Of a stretch of DNA of 64,000 nt, positions 10,952 through 21,325 are shown one piece after another (the first letter of the stretch is position 1; each line of letters opens with the position of its first letter). This DNA comes from Actinokineospora globicatena. GTDB lineage: Bacteria; Actinomycetota; Actinomycetes; Mycobacteriales; Pseudonocardiaceae. A program made the translations under genes and the position numbers. Below the pieces are notes generated by a model. It saw nothing but the letters and a program-made list of their open reading frames with translations. It had not been told where the DNA came from and made no database searches. Where the stretch lies: NCBI RefSeq assembly GCF_024171945.1, contig NZ_JAMTCR010000005.1, positions 796,840 through 860,839 of the forward strand, written 5' to 3'.

Positions 10952-13132
10952 TCACCGGACGGGTTGGGGGATTTCCGTCAGGCCTGCCAGGGCCTGGGGG
11001 AGTGGGCCCTGGTGCAGCACACCGAGGCGTTGGGTGGCGCGGGTGAGTGCTACGTACAGTTCGGCCGCGCCGCGGGGGCCGTCGGCCAGGATTTGGGTTG
11101 GTTCGACGACTAGGACCGCGTCGAACTCCAGGCCCTTGGTCTCGGAGGCGGGTACCACCCCGGGGATACCGGGGGGTCCGATCACGACGCTGGTGCCCTC
11201 TCGGCCTGCCTCGTCGCGGACGAACTCGGCGATGGCGTCGGCGACCTCGTCCGAGGTGACCTGGCGTGACCACGGTTGGACGCCGCAGGCGCGGACGGAT
11301 TCCGGGGGGAGGACGTCCGGGGCGAACTCGGCGAGGACGGCGGCGGCGACGGCCATGATCTCGGCCGGGGTGCGGTAGTTGACCGTCAGCGACCGGTACT
11401 TCCAGCGGCCAGGGACGTACGGCTCCAGCATCGTCGCCCACGAGCGGGCGCCTGACTCGGTGCGGCGTTGTGCCAGGTCGCCGACGACGGTGAAGGAGCG
11501 GCCCGGGCAGCGGCGCATCAGCACCCGCCAGTCCATTTCGGACAGTTCCTGGGCCTCGTCGACCACCACGTGCCGGTAGGTCCAGTCGCGGTCGGCGGCG
11601 GCGCGCTCAGCCAGGTCGCGGGTGTCGCGCTCCTCGAAGCGCTCCGCGAGGTCCTCGGCGTAGAGGAGGTCCGTGGCGAACAGGTGGTCCTCGTCGTCCA
11701 TCGAGTCCTGGCGGCCGTGCAGGCTGTCCAGGACGGCGGCGGCGTACTGGGCCTGGGCGGCGCGTTCCCGCTCGGCGGCCTCGTCCACCCGCGTGTCCCG
11801 GCCGACCAGGTCCACCAGCTCGTCGAGCAGCGGCACGTCCGACACCGTCCACGCCGAACCATCGGCGCGGGCCAGCACCGGGTCGCCGCCCGACGCGCGC
11901 AGCCGGTCCGGTGAGGAGTACAGCTCGGCCAGCACGTCCTCCGGGGTCAGCACCGGCCACAGGTCGTCGAGGGTGGCGGCGAACTTGTCGTCCTCCGCGA
12001 GTTCCTTGAGCAGCTCGGACCGCAGCTTCTCCCAGCCGTCCTTGTCCGCGCGGGTCAGCCAGCCCTTGCCGATCCGGCCGATCGCCCGCTCGGTGAGCAC
12101 GTAGGTGATGATCTCGGTGAACACCGCTCGGGCCTCGTTGTGCGAGCGGTCGCTGGCCCTGGCCTCGTCGCGCGCCCACTCCGCCGTCGCGGCGTCGATG
12201 GTCAGCGTGACGCCGCCGAGTTCGATCGGCACCGGGGTCTCCGGCAGCCGCTGGCGCTCGGCGACCGTGGCGGCCAGCACGTCCAGGATCTTCAGCGACC
12301 CCTTGACCCGCGCGACCTCCGGCGCGTCCTCCGCGGTGACCCGCAGCCCCGGCACCAGGTCACCGGCGGTCATGAACACCACGTCGGACTCGCCGAGCGA
12401 GGGCAGCACCCGGCTGATGTGGCTGAGGAACGCCGGGTTCGGCCCGACCACCAGCACGCCGTGCCGCTCCATCCGCTCCCGCTGCGTGTAGAGCAGGTAC
12501 GCCACGCGGTGCAGCGCCACCACCGTCTTCCCGGTGCCCGGCCCGCCCTCGATCACCAGCACGCCCGGGTGGTCGAGCCGGATGATCTCGTCCTGCTCGG
12601 CCTGGATGGTGGCGACGATGTCGCGCATCCCGGCCCCGCGCGGCGCGTTGACCGCCGCCAGCAGCGCCGCGTCCCCCCGCGCGTCGCTGTCCGGGCGCCC
12701 GAGTACCTCGTCGGTGAAGTCGACCACGACCCGCCCGCGCGAGTGGAACTGCCTGCGGCGCCGCATGTTCTCCGGTGTCGCCGCGGTCGCCACGTAGAAC
12801 GCCCGCGACGCCGGTGCCCGCCAGTCCAGCAGCACCGGCTCGTAGTCGTTCTCCTCGTCGAAGAGCCCGATCCGGCCGATGTACGAGTGCTCACCCGAGA
12901 GCGTGTCCAGCCGCCCGAAGCACAGCCCGTTGTCGGCCACGTCGAGCCGCCGCATCTCCCTGGCCGCCGCCCGCACGTGGTCGTCGCGCTCCAGGTGCGT
13001 CCCACCGGTCCCGGCCAGCGCCGCGGTGTACCCCCGCCGCACCCGCGCCCGCTCGGCGTCCAGCCGCGCGTAGAGCCCGGCCACGTAGCCCTGTTCGGAC
13101 CGCAATTCCTGTTCGTACCCCTGAGTTGACAC
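10952..13132 (-). CDS. helR: HelD/HelR-type RNA polymerase recycling ATPase (superfamily 1 helicase fold)
   Basis: This 726-residue protein starts at GTG 13132 (V-S-T-Q-G-Y-E-Q-E-L); earlier in-frame codons would lengthen it without support. The N-terminal coiled coil is rich in Arg and Glu. It then has an insertion, Walker A G-G-P-G-T-G-K-T-V-V-A-L-H-R, a long central region, Walker B V-V-V-D-E-A-Q-E-L, V-G-D-L-A-Q-R, V-N-Y-R-T and the C-terminal Y-V-A-L-T-R-A-T. HelD proteins remove stalled RNA polymerase from DNA; actinobacterial HelR can also displace rifamycins. HelD versus HelR cannot be decided by reading alone. I found no obvious rifamycin-associated inverted repeat upstream. Confidence 0.88.
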   Translation of the reverse strand: MSTQGYEQELRSEQGYVAGLYARLDAERARVRRGYTAALAGTGGTHLERDDHVRAAAREMRRLDVADNGLCFGRLDTLSGEHSYIGRIGLFDEENDYEPVLLDWRAPASRAFYVATAATPENMRRRRQFHSRGRVVVDFTDEVLGRPDSDARGDAALLAAVNAPRGAGMRDIVATIQAEQDEIIRLDHPGVLVIEGGPGTGKTVVALHRVAYLLYTQRERMERHGVLVVGPNPAFLSHISRVLPSLGESDVVFMTAGDLVPGLRVTAEDAPEVARVKGSLKILDVLAATVAERQRLPETPVPIELGGVTLTIDAATAEWARDEARASDRSHNEARAVFTEIITYVLTERAIGRIGKGWLTRADKDGWEKLRSELLKELAEDDKFAATLDDLWPVLTPEDVLAELYSSPDRLRASGGDPVLARADGSAWTVSDVPLLDELVDLVGRDTRVDEAAERERAAQAQYAAAVLDSLHGRQDSMDDEDHLFATDLLYAEDLAERFEERDTRDLAERAAADRDWTYRHVVVDEAQELSEMDWRVLMRRCPGRSFTVVGDLAQRRTESGARSWATMLEPYVPGRWKYRSLTVNYRTPAEIMAVAAAVLAEFAPDVLPPESVRACGVQPWSRQVTSDEVADAIAEFVRDEAGREGTSVVIGPPGIPGVVPASETKGLEFDAVLVVEPTQILADGPRGAAELYVALTRATQRLGVLHQGPLPQALAGLTEIPQPVR

Positions 13133-13155
13133 AGGCCCCTCACAGTGCTTAAGCT
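13126..13155 (+). promoter_or_regulatory. Candidate sigma-70-type promoter opposite the helR start
   Basis: A perfect -35 TTGACA (13126-13131) is followed after 18 bases by TAAGCT (13150-13155), reading rightward. It overlaps the helR start codon on the other strand. A transcript starting near 13162 would run directly into the terminator hairpin at 13168-13212. The -10 match is modest. Confidence 0.45.
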
Positions 13156-13167
13156 GAGTGCAGATCC

Positions 13168-13212
13168 AGCGTGTTCTCCTTCTCAATCGGAGAACGCGCT
13201 AATTTTTTATTG
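13168..13212 (+). terminator. Strong rho-independent terminator with no gene upstream
   Basis: The arms AGCGTGTTCTCC (13168-13179) and GGAGAACGCGCT (13189-13200) pair over 12 bases with one G-U, around a 9-base loop. They are followed by AATTTTTTATT, a rare T-rich tract in this GC-rich window. The T tract is on the rightward strand, but no rightward gene ends here: helR runs left and starts at 13132. It therefore ends either a very short RNA or antisense transcription out of helR. Confidence 0.7.
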
Positions 13213-13354
13213 TCCCCCAGGTGTCAAGCCAGGCCGCGGTTTCCCGTACCCGCCACCCAGTCTCCACGGCGCCGACGACCCGCGCCCCACCGGACGCCGC
13301 GCCACCGGGACCACTCGGCCTGGTAGGGCCGCAGGTCGCGAGAGTCGACGGCAC

Positions 13355-13963
13355 TCAGTTGTTGCCCAGTTCCAGGTGGACGTCCCCGGTGCGCGCGGCC
13401 TGCTCGGAGAACTTGATCTTGCCCCGGTCCGACACCTCCACCTGCACGCTGCCGACACCGACCCGGATGCCCTTCGCGGTGAAGGCGAACTCGCATTCGC
13501 CGGTGCCGCGGTGGCCCTTGCCCAGGACGCTGGTGGCCAGCACCTTGGCCGCGTTGTCGTAGACCACGACCCGGGTCCCCGCGGCGATGTCGTCGTAGCC
13601 GCCATTGCCGACGCAGCCGCCGTCGCGGGCGTCGAAGTCGGTGTCGTACAGGGTGAAGGTGCCGCGCAGGTCGAACTGCTTGGGCGCGGGCGGTGTGTCG
13701 GCCACCGAGGTCGCCCAGGCGAGGCCGCCGCCGAGGGCCGCGCAGAGCAGGACGCTGACCGTCGCGATTACCCCGCGTCGCGACCAGCGCGGCCCGCCCG
13801 CCGTGGGATACGCCGCGGCGTTCACCAGAACGGGTGGCTGTTCCACCGACTGGGGGACGACCGGAGCGTCACCAGGCAGCCGCGCCACCTGGGTCGCGTC
13901 GAGGACGAAGCCCGGCCCGACCGCGGTGGGGTCGTGCGGTGCCGGGTGGTCGGGCATCGTCAT
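13355..13963 (-). CDS. Single-pass membrane protein of unknown function
   Basis: This protein of about 202 residues starts at ATG 13963 (ATG 13957 is an alternative; neither has a good ribosome site). It has a proline-rich cytoplasmic N-terminus (P-D-H-P-A-P-H-D-P) and one membrane segment after R-W-S-R-R ([10 protein letters not shown], about residues 65-87). The extracytoplasmic domain of about 115 residues has beta-strand character and two cysteines (G-G-C-V-G and G-E-C-E-F) that could form a disulfide. I do not recognise a family. It runs toward helR and lies divergent from aroC. Confidence 0.65.
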   Translation of the reverse strand: MTMPDHPAPHDPTAVGPGFVLDATQVARLPGDAPVVPQSVEQPPVLVNAAAYPTAGGPRWSRRGVIATVSVLLCAALGGGLAWATSVADTPPAPKQFDLRGTFTLYDTDFDARDGGCVGNGGYDDIAAGTRVVVYDNAAKVLATSVLGKGHRGTGECEFAFTAKGIRVGVGSVQVEVSDRGKIKFSEQAARTGDVHLELGNN

Positions 13964-14190
13964 GCCCGGGGCGTCGTGTCGACATTCCACCGTGTTACCG
14001 CGAATCCGGCAGGAATGGTTTCCCGCCCGTGCGGAAATCTCGACGGCCGCGCGATCGTTTCCGACAACCACCTGCCGGACACCGTGTTCCGATGAGCGAA
14101 CGCCCAGGCCCGGCAGTGGTGGGACTCACGTGCCGGTTGGGCAATTGGCCGGACGCGGGGAAGTGGGGGAGCCATGACAGGATCTGCGTC

Positions 14191-15377
14191 GTGCTGCGTT
14201 GGATAACCGCTGGAGAGTCACACGGGCCCGCGCTGGTCGCCGTGCTGGAAGGCATGGTGGCGGGCGTCGAGGTCACCACGGCCGACCTCAACGGGCAGCT
14301 GGCCCGCCGCAGGTTGGGGTTCGGGCGGAGCCCCCGGATGGGCTTCGAGACCGACGACGTCGAGTTCCTCGGCGGGGTCCGGCACGGCCTGACCCAGGGC
14401 GGCCCGATCGCGGTGAAGATCGATAACGCCGAGTGGCCGAAGTGGGAGCAGGTCATGTCCGCCGACCCGGTGGACCCGGCCGAGCTGGCCGCCCTCGGCC
14501 GCAACGAGCCGCTGACCCGCCCCCGGCCCGGTCACGCCGACCTGCCCGGCATGCAGAAGTACGACTTCGACGAGGCCCGCCCGGTCCTGGAGCGCGCCAG
14601 CGCCCGCGAGACCGCCGGTCGCACCGCCCTGGGCACCGTGGCGCGCGCGTTCCTGCGCCAGCTGCTCGGTGTCGAGGTGGTCAGCCACGTCGTGTCCATC
14701 GGCAAGGCCGTCGCCCCCGACGGCCCCGCGCCCGGCCCCGGCGACCTCGACGCGGTCGACGAGAGCCCGGTGCGCGCGTTCAGCCAGGCCGGGACCGACG
14801 CGATGGTCGCCGAGGTGGAGGCCGTCAAGAAGGCGGGCGACACCGTCGGCGGCGTCATCGAGGTCATCGCCTACGGCCTGCCGCCGGGCCTGGGCTCGCA
14901 CGTGCACTGGGACCGCAGGCTCGACTCGCGGCTGGCGGGCGCGCTGATGGGCGTGCAGGCCATGAAGGGCGTCGAGATCGGCGACGGCTTCACCACCGCC
15001 CAGCGCTGGGGCAGCGAGGCGCACGACGAGATCGACCGCGCCGAGGGCACCGTCGCCGGGGTCACCCGGCGCAGCAACCGCGCGGGCGGCCTGGAGGGCG
15101 GCATCACCAACGGCGAGCCGCTGCGCGCCAGGGTCGCCATGAAGCCGATCTCCACCGTGCCCCGCGCGCTGTCCACAGTGGACGTCGTGACCGGCGAGCC
15201 CGCCGTCGCCATCCACCAGCGCTCCGACGTCTGCGCGGTGCCCAGGGCGGGCGTCGTGCTGGAGTCCGTGGTGGCCCTGGTGCTGGCCGAGGCGGCGCTG
15301 GAGAAGTTCGGCGGCGACTCGCTCGGCGAGACCAAGCGCAATGTCGAGGGGTACCTCGAGGCGCTGCGCGGTCGCTG

Positions 15378-15381
<4 letters not shown>
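14191..15381 (+). CDS. aroC: Chorismate synthase
   Basis: This 396-residue enzyme makes chorismate from EPSP using reduced FMN. Its signatures are G-E-S-H-G-P at the N-terminus, R-P-G-H-A-D-L near residue 110 and R-x-S-A-R-E-T-A-x-R near 135. GTG 14191 is chosen because the product then starts [10 protein letters not shown], matching the family; the frame is open further upstream but without homology. It heads the aroC-aroK-aroB-aroQ operon and overlaps aroK by four bases (GTGA). Confidence 0.97.
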
Positions 15382-17477
<2,096 letters not shown>

Positions 17478-17487
17478 CCCAAGGGCT

Positions 17488-17940
17488 CTAGTCCGCCTTG
17501 GTGCGCGGGCGGGGTGACGGCCGGGGCCGCTCGGTGGGCTCCTGCCCCTTGTGCTGGTCCAGCCGCGGTCCGACGACCAAGCCGACGCCCGCCGGGACCA
17601 GCACCAGCAGCGCCGTGAACGCGGCACCGCCGGTGAGCGCCTGACCGAGCGCGCTGACCCCGGTCTGGTCGACGAACGCGCCGCGCCCGATCACGGAGAG
17701 CACGGCCGCGCCCCAGCCCGCCACCAAGGACGCCAGTACCCACACCCGACCCCGGTCCGGCAGGCCCCGCCAAGCGTCGACCGCGGCCCACACCGCGGCG
17801 GCCGCGACCAGCGCGCCGAGCGCCAGCGCCTCCACCGTCGTCCACCCCGTGGGGTCCGCCGCCTTGAGCGCCGCGATGGTCACGGCGACCGCCGCGTGCA
17901 CGACGGCAAGGACCCCGCCTCGGGTCAGCCAGGTTCGCAT
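17488..17940 (-). CDS. B-4DMT-family small membrane protein
   Basis: This 150-residue protein has four predicted membrane segments (about 7-25, 36-54, 67-85 and 104-124) and a Pro/Arg-rich cytoplasmic tail. It matches in size, layout and position the small transmembrane protein found between aroQ and pepQ on the opposite strand in mycobacteria, annotated there as a B-4DMT transporter. The substrate is unknown. It diverges from pepQ, with only 38 bases between the starts. Confidence 0.78.
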   Translation of the reverse strand: MRTWLTRGGVLAVVHAAVAVTIAALKAADPTGWTTVEALALGALVAAAAVWAAVDAWRGLPDRGRVWVLASLVAGWGAAVLSVIGRGAFVDQTGVSALGQALTGGAAFTALLVLVPAGVGLVVGPRLDQHKGQEPTERPRPSPRPRTKAD

Positions 17941-17978
17941 TACCCAAGGGTAGGCGGGGGCGCTCTAAGCTCAAGGTC

Positions 17979-19070
17979 ATGTCCGACCCGCACGAGCGGC
18001 GTCGCGCCGCGTTGCGCAGCACCTTGCGCGACCGAGGCCTAGACGCCCTACTCATCGGTGACCTGCGCAACCTGCGCTACCTCACCGGGTTCACCGGCTC
18101 CAACGGAGCCCTCCTCGTCCACGCCGACGGCGACGACCGCACGGTCTTCTGCACCGACGGCCGCTACCAGGAGCAGTCCGCCGACCAGGTCCCCGGCCTG
18201 GAGCGGGTCATCGACCGCGCCAGCGCCCGCGCGCTGGCCGCCAGGGCGGCCGCCGACCGGCTGGCCGCGATCGGCTTCGAGAGCCAGCACGTCACCGTCG
18301 ACGGGCTGACCGCGCTGACCAAGGCCGCCGAGGGGGTCGAGCTCGTCCGCGCGCCCCAACTCGTCGAGGCGCTGCGGCTGGTCAAGGACGACACCGAGGT
18401 GGAGGCACTGCGCCAGGCCTGCGCCATCGCCGACACCGCGCTGGCCGACCTGATCGCCGAGGGCGGCATCCGACCCGGCCGCACCGAGCGCGACGTCGCC
18501 AGGGAGCTCGACGACCGGATGCGCGACCACGGCGCCGCCGCCCCCGCCTTCGACACCATCGTCGCCACCGGCGCGAACTCGGCCATCCCGCACCACCGGC
18601 CCACCGACGCCGTCCTGCGCACGGGCGACTTCGTCAAGCTCGACTTCGGCGCCCTGCTGCACGGCTACCACTCCGACATGACCCGCACCCTGGTCCTCGG
18701 CGAGCCGTCGGACTGGCAGCACGAGATCTACGACCTGGTCGCCGCCGCCCAGGCCGCGGGCACCGCCGCGCTGGCCCCCGGGGTCGCGGTGTCGGCCGTC
18801 GACGCCGCCGCGCGGCAGGTCATCGAGGCCGCAGGCCGGGGTGATCAGTTCCTGCACGGCCTCGGGCACGGCGTCGGCCTGCAGATCCACGAGGCACCGA
18901 GCCTGGCCAAAACCGGCGAAGGTACACTTTCGGCCGGAATGGCGGTCACCGTGGAGCCGGGCGTGTACCTGTCCGGGCTCGGCGGGGTCCGCATCGAGGA
19001 CACGCTCGTCGTGCGGGACGCCCATCCCGAACTCCTCACGCAGACCACCAAGCAACTCATGGTCGTCTAG
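17979..19070 (+). CDS. pepQ: M24B Xaa-Pro dipeptidase/aminopeptidase
   Basis: This 363-residue pita-bread metalloprotease has an N-terminal creatinase-like domain and a C-terminal catalytic domain with five metal ligands: D in K-L-D-F-G, D in H-S-D-M-T-R, H in H-G-L-G-H-G, E in T-V-E-P-G and E in R-I-E-D-T. It releases residues preceding proline during peptide turnover. It sits immediately upstream of efp, as in other actinobacteria. A TAAGCT seven bases before the ATG would fit a leaderless start, but this is weak. Confidence 0.93.
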   Translation: MSDPHERRRAALRSTLRDRGLDALLIGDLRNLRYLTGFTGSNGALLVHADGDDRTVFCTDGRYQEQSADQVPGLERVIDRASARALAARAAADRLAAIGFESQHVTVDGLTALTKAAEGVELVRAPQLVEALRLVKDDTEVEALRQACAIADTALADLIAEGGIRPGRTERDVARELDDRMRDHGAAAPAFDTIVATGANSAIPHHRPTDAVLRTGDFVKLDFGALLHGYHSDMTRTLVLGEPSDWQHEIYDLVAAAQAAGTAALAPGVAVSAVDAAARQVIEAAGRGDQFLHGLGHGVGLQIHEAPSLAKTGEGTLSAGMAVTVEPGVYLSGLGGVRIEDTLVVRDAHPELLTQTTKQLMVV

Positions 19071-19112
19071 ACCTCTCGGACGGCCACGCGCGGACAACAG
19101 GAGATCCATCCA

Positions 19113-19676
19113 GTGGCGTCGACCAACGACCTGAAGAACGGCCTGGTGCTCAACATCGAGGGCCAGTTGTGGACCGTGGTGGAGTTCCAGCACGTCAAGC
19201 CCGGCAAGGGGCCTGCGTTCGTGCGGACCAAGCTCAAGCACGTGCTCACCGGCAAGGTCGTCGACAAGACGTTCAACGCGGGTGTCAAGGTCGAGACCGC
19301 GACCGTGGACCGCCGCGAGATGACCTACCTCTACAACGACGGCGCCGAGTACTACTTCATGGACGGCGACACCTTCGAGCAGATCCCGGTCTCCGCGGAG
19401 ACCGTCGCCGAGCAGGCCAGGTTCCTGCTGGAGAACGGCACCGCCGTGGTCTCCTCGCACGAGGGCGTGCCGCTGTTCATCGAGCTGCCGACCTCGGTCG
19501 AGCTGGTCATCGAGCACACCGACCCCGGCCTGCAGGGCGACCGCTCCACCGGCGGCACCAAGCCCGCGCGGCTGGAGACCGGCGCCGAGATCCAGGTGCC
19601 GCTGTTCGTCACCACCGGCGAGAAGGTCAAGGTCGACACCCGCGACGGTCGCTACCTCGGCCGAGTCAACAGCTGA
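19113..19676 (+). CDS. efp: Translation elongation factor P
   Basis: This 187-residue, three-domain factor relieves ribosome stalling at polyproline motifs. The N-terminal KOW-like domain carries the loop that points to the peptidyl-transferase centre (H-V-K-P-G-K-G-P-A), and the C-terminus has the signature [14 protein letters not shown]. Start GTG 19113 follows CAGGAG. nusB begins one base after its stop. The length is the family standard. Confidence 0.97.
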   Translation: MASTNDLKNGLVLNIEGQLWTVVEFQHVKPGKGPAFVRTKLKHVLTGKVVDKTFNAGVKVETATVDRREMTYLYNDGAEYYFMDGDTFEQIPVSAETVAEQARFLLENGTAVVSSHEGVPLFIELPTSVELVIEHTDPGLQGDRSTGGTKPARLETGAEIQVPLFVTTGEKVKVDTRDGRYLGRVNS

Positions 19677-19677
19677 C

Positions 19678-20097
19678 GTGGGCGCCCGCAGCAAAGCACG
19701 CAAGCGGGCGGTGGACCTGCTCTTCGAGGCCGCCGTGCGCGGCGAGGACCCGGTCAGCCTGCTGGCCGACCGGGTCGGCTCGCCGGACGTCCCCCCGGTC
19801 AACGACTACACGGTGACGCTCGTCGAGGGCGTCACCACCCACCGCGCCCGCATCGACGAGCTGCTCACCGAGCACTCCGAGGGCTGGTCGCTCACCCGCA
19901 TGCCCGCCGTCGACCTGGCCGTCCTGCGGCTGGGCCTCTACGAGCTGCTCTGGGCGACCGACGTCCCTGACGCGGTCGCCATCGACGAGGCCGTCCAGCT
20001 CGCCAAGACGCTGTCCACCGACGACTCCCCGCGCTTCGTCAACGGGGTCCTCGGCCGCATCGGCGGCATCGCCGAACGCCTCCGCGCCACCCTGTAG
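19678..20097 (+). CDS. nusB: Transcription antitermination factor NusB
   Basis: This 139-residue all-helical RNA-binding protein acts with NusE at boxA of rRNA leaders. The N-terminal basic K-A-R-K-R-A-V-D-L-L-F-E-A and the C-terminal K-T-L-S-T-D-D-S-P-R-F-V-N-G-V-L-G are family hallmarks. It starts at GTG 19678, nearly abutting efp, so it depends on the upstream message. An rRNA leader that would be its target lies at the right edge of this window. Confidence 0.95.
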   Translation: MGARSKARKRAVDLLFEAAVRGEDPVSLLADRVGSPDVPPVNDYTVTLVEGVTTHRARIDELLTEHSEGWSLTRMPAVDLAVLRLGLYELLWATDVPDAVAIDEAVQLAKTLSTDDSPRFVNGVLGRIGGIAERLRATL

Positions 20098-20523
20098 GAC
20101 CCTGCGGCGCGGCCCGGTTCGGCCCCCTGGCCGCACCCCCGCGCCGACCCAGGCCGATCCCACCGCTGGTCAACACCGGCGCACCACCCCTGGCTCGACC
20201 GGCGGGCCGCTCCCGGCCCAGGCCGCTTACCACCGGCGGCCACCCAGGACTCGGCCAGCTCGACCCCTGGCAAGCCCCCAGGTCCCAGCCCGCTCACCCC
20301 CAGCGCGGCCTCCCGGAACCAGCCGAGGGCGCCCCACTCAAGATCACCGCCCGGCCGCGACCGCCCGGACCCCAGCCCCCACCCTGTCCCGGGGGGCGTC
20401 CCCTGGCCCAGTCTACCGGCTCCCGGGGCGCGCGGAAGGGGGCCGCGAGACCTGTGGACAACTCCGGCCGTTGTGGACAACCGCCACCTGGGTGAGGCCC
20501 GGTCCGCACCGACCCCGGGCATG
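20098..20523. other. Gene-free region after nusB
   Basis: I see no gene in these roughly 430 bases. The left part is low-complexity C- and G-rich sequence. The right part holds an element shared with 51889-51990 and two TGTGGACAA sequences at 20453-20461 and 20472-20480, which match the actinobacterial DnaA box (TTGTCCACA on the other strand) and are 19 bases apart. Confidence 0.6.
20373..20467. repeat. Intergenic element, copy A, with hairpin and promoter-like box
   Basis: Reading leftward, TAGACT (20415-20410) is followed by a hairpin of GCCCCC and GGGGGC arms around about nine bases. The same arrangement, at roughly 80 percent identity over about 45 bases, occurs at 51889-51990. Both copies are flanked on the right by CTGTGGAYAACTCC. 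Confidence 0.5.
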
Positions 20524-20568
20524 AAAAACACCCGACCGGGCAGCATCCCCGTCTGCGCGGTCGGGTGT
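20524..20568 (-). terminator. Terminator of bldD
   Basis: Perfect 11-base arms ACACCCGACCG (20528-20538) and CGGTCGGGTGT (20558-20568) are followed on the leftward strand by a five-T run (AAAAA at 20524-20528 on the given strand). The hairpin starts 15 bases after the bldD stop. Confidence 0.85.
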
Positions 20569-20583
20569 CGGGCGGTGGCGAAT

Positions 20584-21072
20584 CTAGTCCTCCTTGGACG
20601 GGCGCGCCTCGGGGGGCAGCACGCCCCAGTCGATGAGCTGCTCGGTGAGCTCGCCCGGGGTCATGTCGTAGATGATCGCCAGGGAGCGCAGGTCCTCGGT
20701 GCGGATGGACAGCACCTTGCCGTTGTAGTCACCGCGCTGGCTCTGGATGGTGGCGGCGTAGCGGGCCAGCGGGCCGACCTTCTCCGCGGGCAACTGCTGC
20801 AGCCGCTCCAGGTTGATCACGATCTTGGTGGCGGGCTCGGCGCCGGAGGGGACGCGGCCCTCGGGGAGGAGTTCCACCACCGGCACGCCGTAGAAGTCCG
20901 CCAGCTCGGCGAGCTTCTGGACGGTGACGGCGCGGTCACCCCGTTCGTATGAGCCGACCACGACGGCCTTCCAGCGGCCACCGGACTTCTGCTCGACGCC
21001 GTGCAGCGACAGCCCCTGCTGCTGACGGATGGCGCGGAGCTTGGCCCCTAGCGCCTTGGCGTAGTCGCCCAT
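20584..21072 (-). CDS. bldD: Developmental master regulator BldD, c-di-GMP-responsive
   Basis: This 162-residue regulator starts at ATG 21072 (M-G-D-Y-A-K), which aligns with the known Streptomyces start and has GGAG upstream; ATG 21087 is possible. The Xre helix-turn-helix covers residues 8-67 (W-K-A-V-V-V-G-S-Y-E-R-G-D-R). The C-terminal domain carries the c-di-GMP signature R113-G-D115, eight residues, then R124-T-E-D127, exactly the RGD-X8-RxxD form. In Streptomyces BldD represses sporulation genes while bound by tetrameric c-di-GMP. Two BldD-box-like sites lie upstream, suggesting autorepression. Confidence 0.95.
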   Translation of the reverse strand: MGDYAKALGAKLRAIRQQQGLSLHGVEQKSGGRWKAVVVGSYERGDRAVTVQKLAELADFYGVPVVELLPEGRVPSGAEPATKIVINLERLQQLPAEKVGPLARYAATIQSQRGDYNGKVLSIRTEDLRSLAIIYDMTPGELTEQLIDWGVLPPEARPSKED

Positions 21073-21135
21073 GCGGCGGTTCTCCATTCATTCGCCCCGT
21101 CGGCGCTAAGGACTGCCGCGGGTAGCTTCAAATCA

Positions 21136-21148
21136 ACACGCAGAGTAA
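21136..21148. promoter_or_regulatory. BldD-box-like site 1 upstream of bldD
   Basis: The sequence fits the published BldD consensus TNACNC(A/T)GNGTNA at every fixed position except the first T (A here). It lies about 65 bases before the bldD start, 16 bases centre to centre from site 2. Confidence 0.65.
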
Positions 21149-21176
21149 TGGTTACCCAGAGTTGTCACCAGGTCAA
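21149..21176 (-). promoter_or_regulatory. Candidate bldD promoter
   Basis: Reading leftward, TTGACC (21176-21171) is followed after 16 bases by TAACCA (21154-21149). The -10 is weak. BldD-box-like site 2 lies in the spacer, and site 1 starts just beyond the -10, which is what autorepression would need. Confidence 0.4.
21152..21164. promoter_or_regulatory. BldD-box-like site 2 upstream of bldD
   Basis: This matches TNACNC(A/T)GNGTNA except for a final G instead of A. With site 1 it forms a closely spaced pair in the bldD/pyrR divergent region. Confidence 0.65.
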
Positions 21177-21293
21177 GCTGGTTCGTCAAGGACATCGCCG
21201 CGAGTGGCCCCCGACCACCCGGTCAGTGGCGCGCCTCACCCTGGTACGGTCGACGCGATCCCAGGTCAGAGGGGTCGCTAGACACCTTTAACG

Positions 21294-21319
21294 ACCCGTC
21301 CCGTGAGGCGGGGAAGGAG
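21294..21319 (+). promoter_or_regulatory. PyrR-binding hairpin overlapping the pyrR ribosome site
   Basis: CCCG (21295-21298) and CGGG (21309-21312) flank TCCCGTGAGG, which fits the PyrR RNA consensus UCCNGNGAGG. The ribosome site AAGGAG (21314-21319) follows directly. In mycobacteria PyrR bound with UMP represses translation from such a leader; here the spacing suggests the same rather than transcription attenuation. Confidence 0.75.
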
Positions 21320-21325
21320 TCCTCC

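Noticed and set aside
10728..11441. A leftward frame overlapping the 3' end of helR and the repeat region
   Set aside because: Arg/Pro/Gly-rich low-complexity translation; most of it lies inside helR in another frame.
13133..13220. A rifamycin-associated element upstream of helR
   Set aside because: I could not find a clear 19-base inverted repeat of the expected type; the only strong inverted repeat is the terminator-like hairpin on the other strand.
18048..19802. A 584-codon frame opposite pepQ and efp
   Set aside because: It is a shadow of the GC3-biased genes, with no ribosome site or recognisable domain.
20400..20500. A replication origin
   Set aside because: Two DnaA-box-like sites only, no dnaA, dnaN, gyrB or AT-rich unwinding region.
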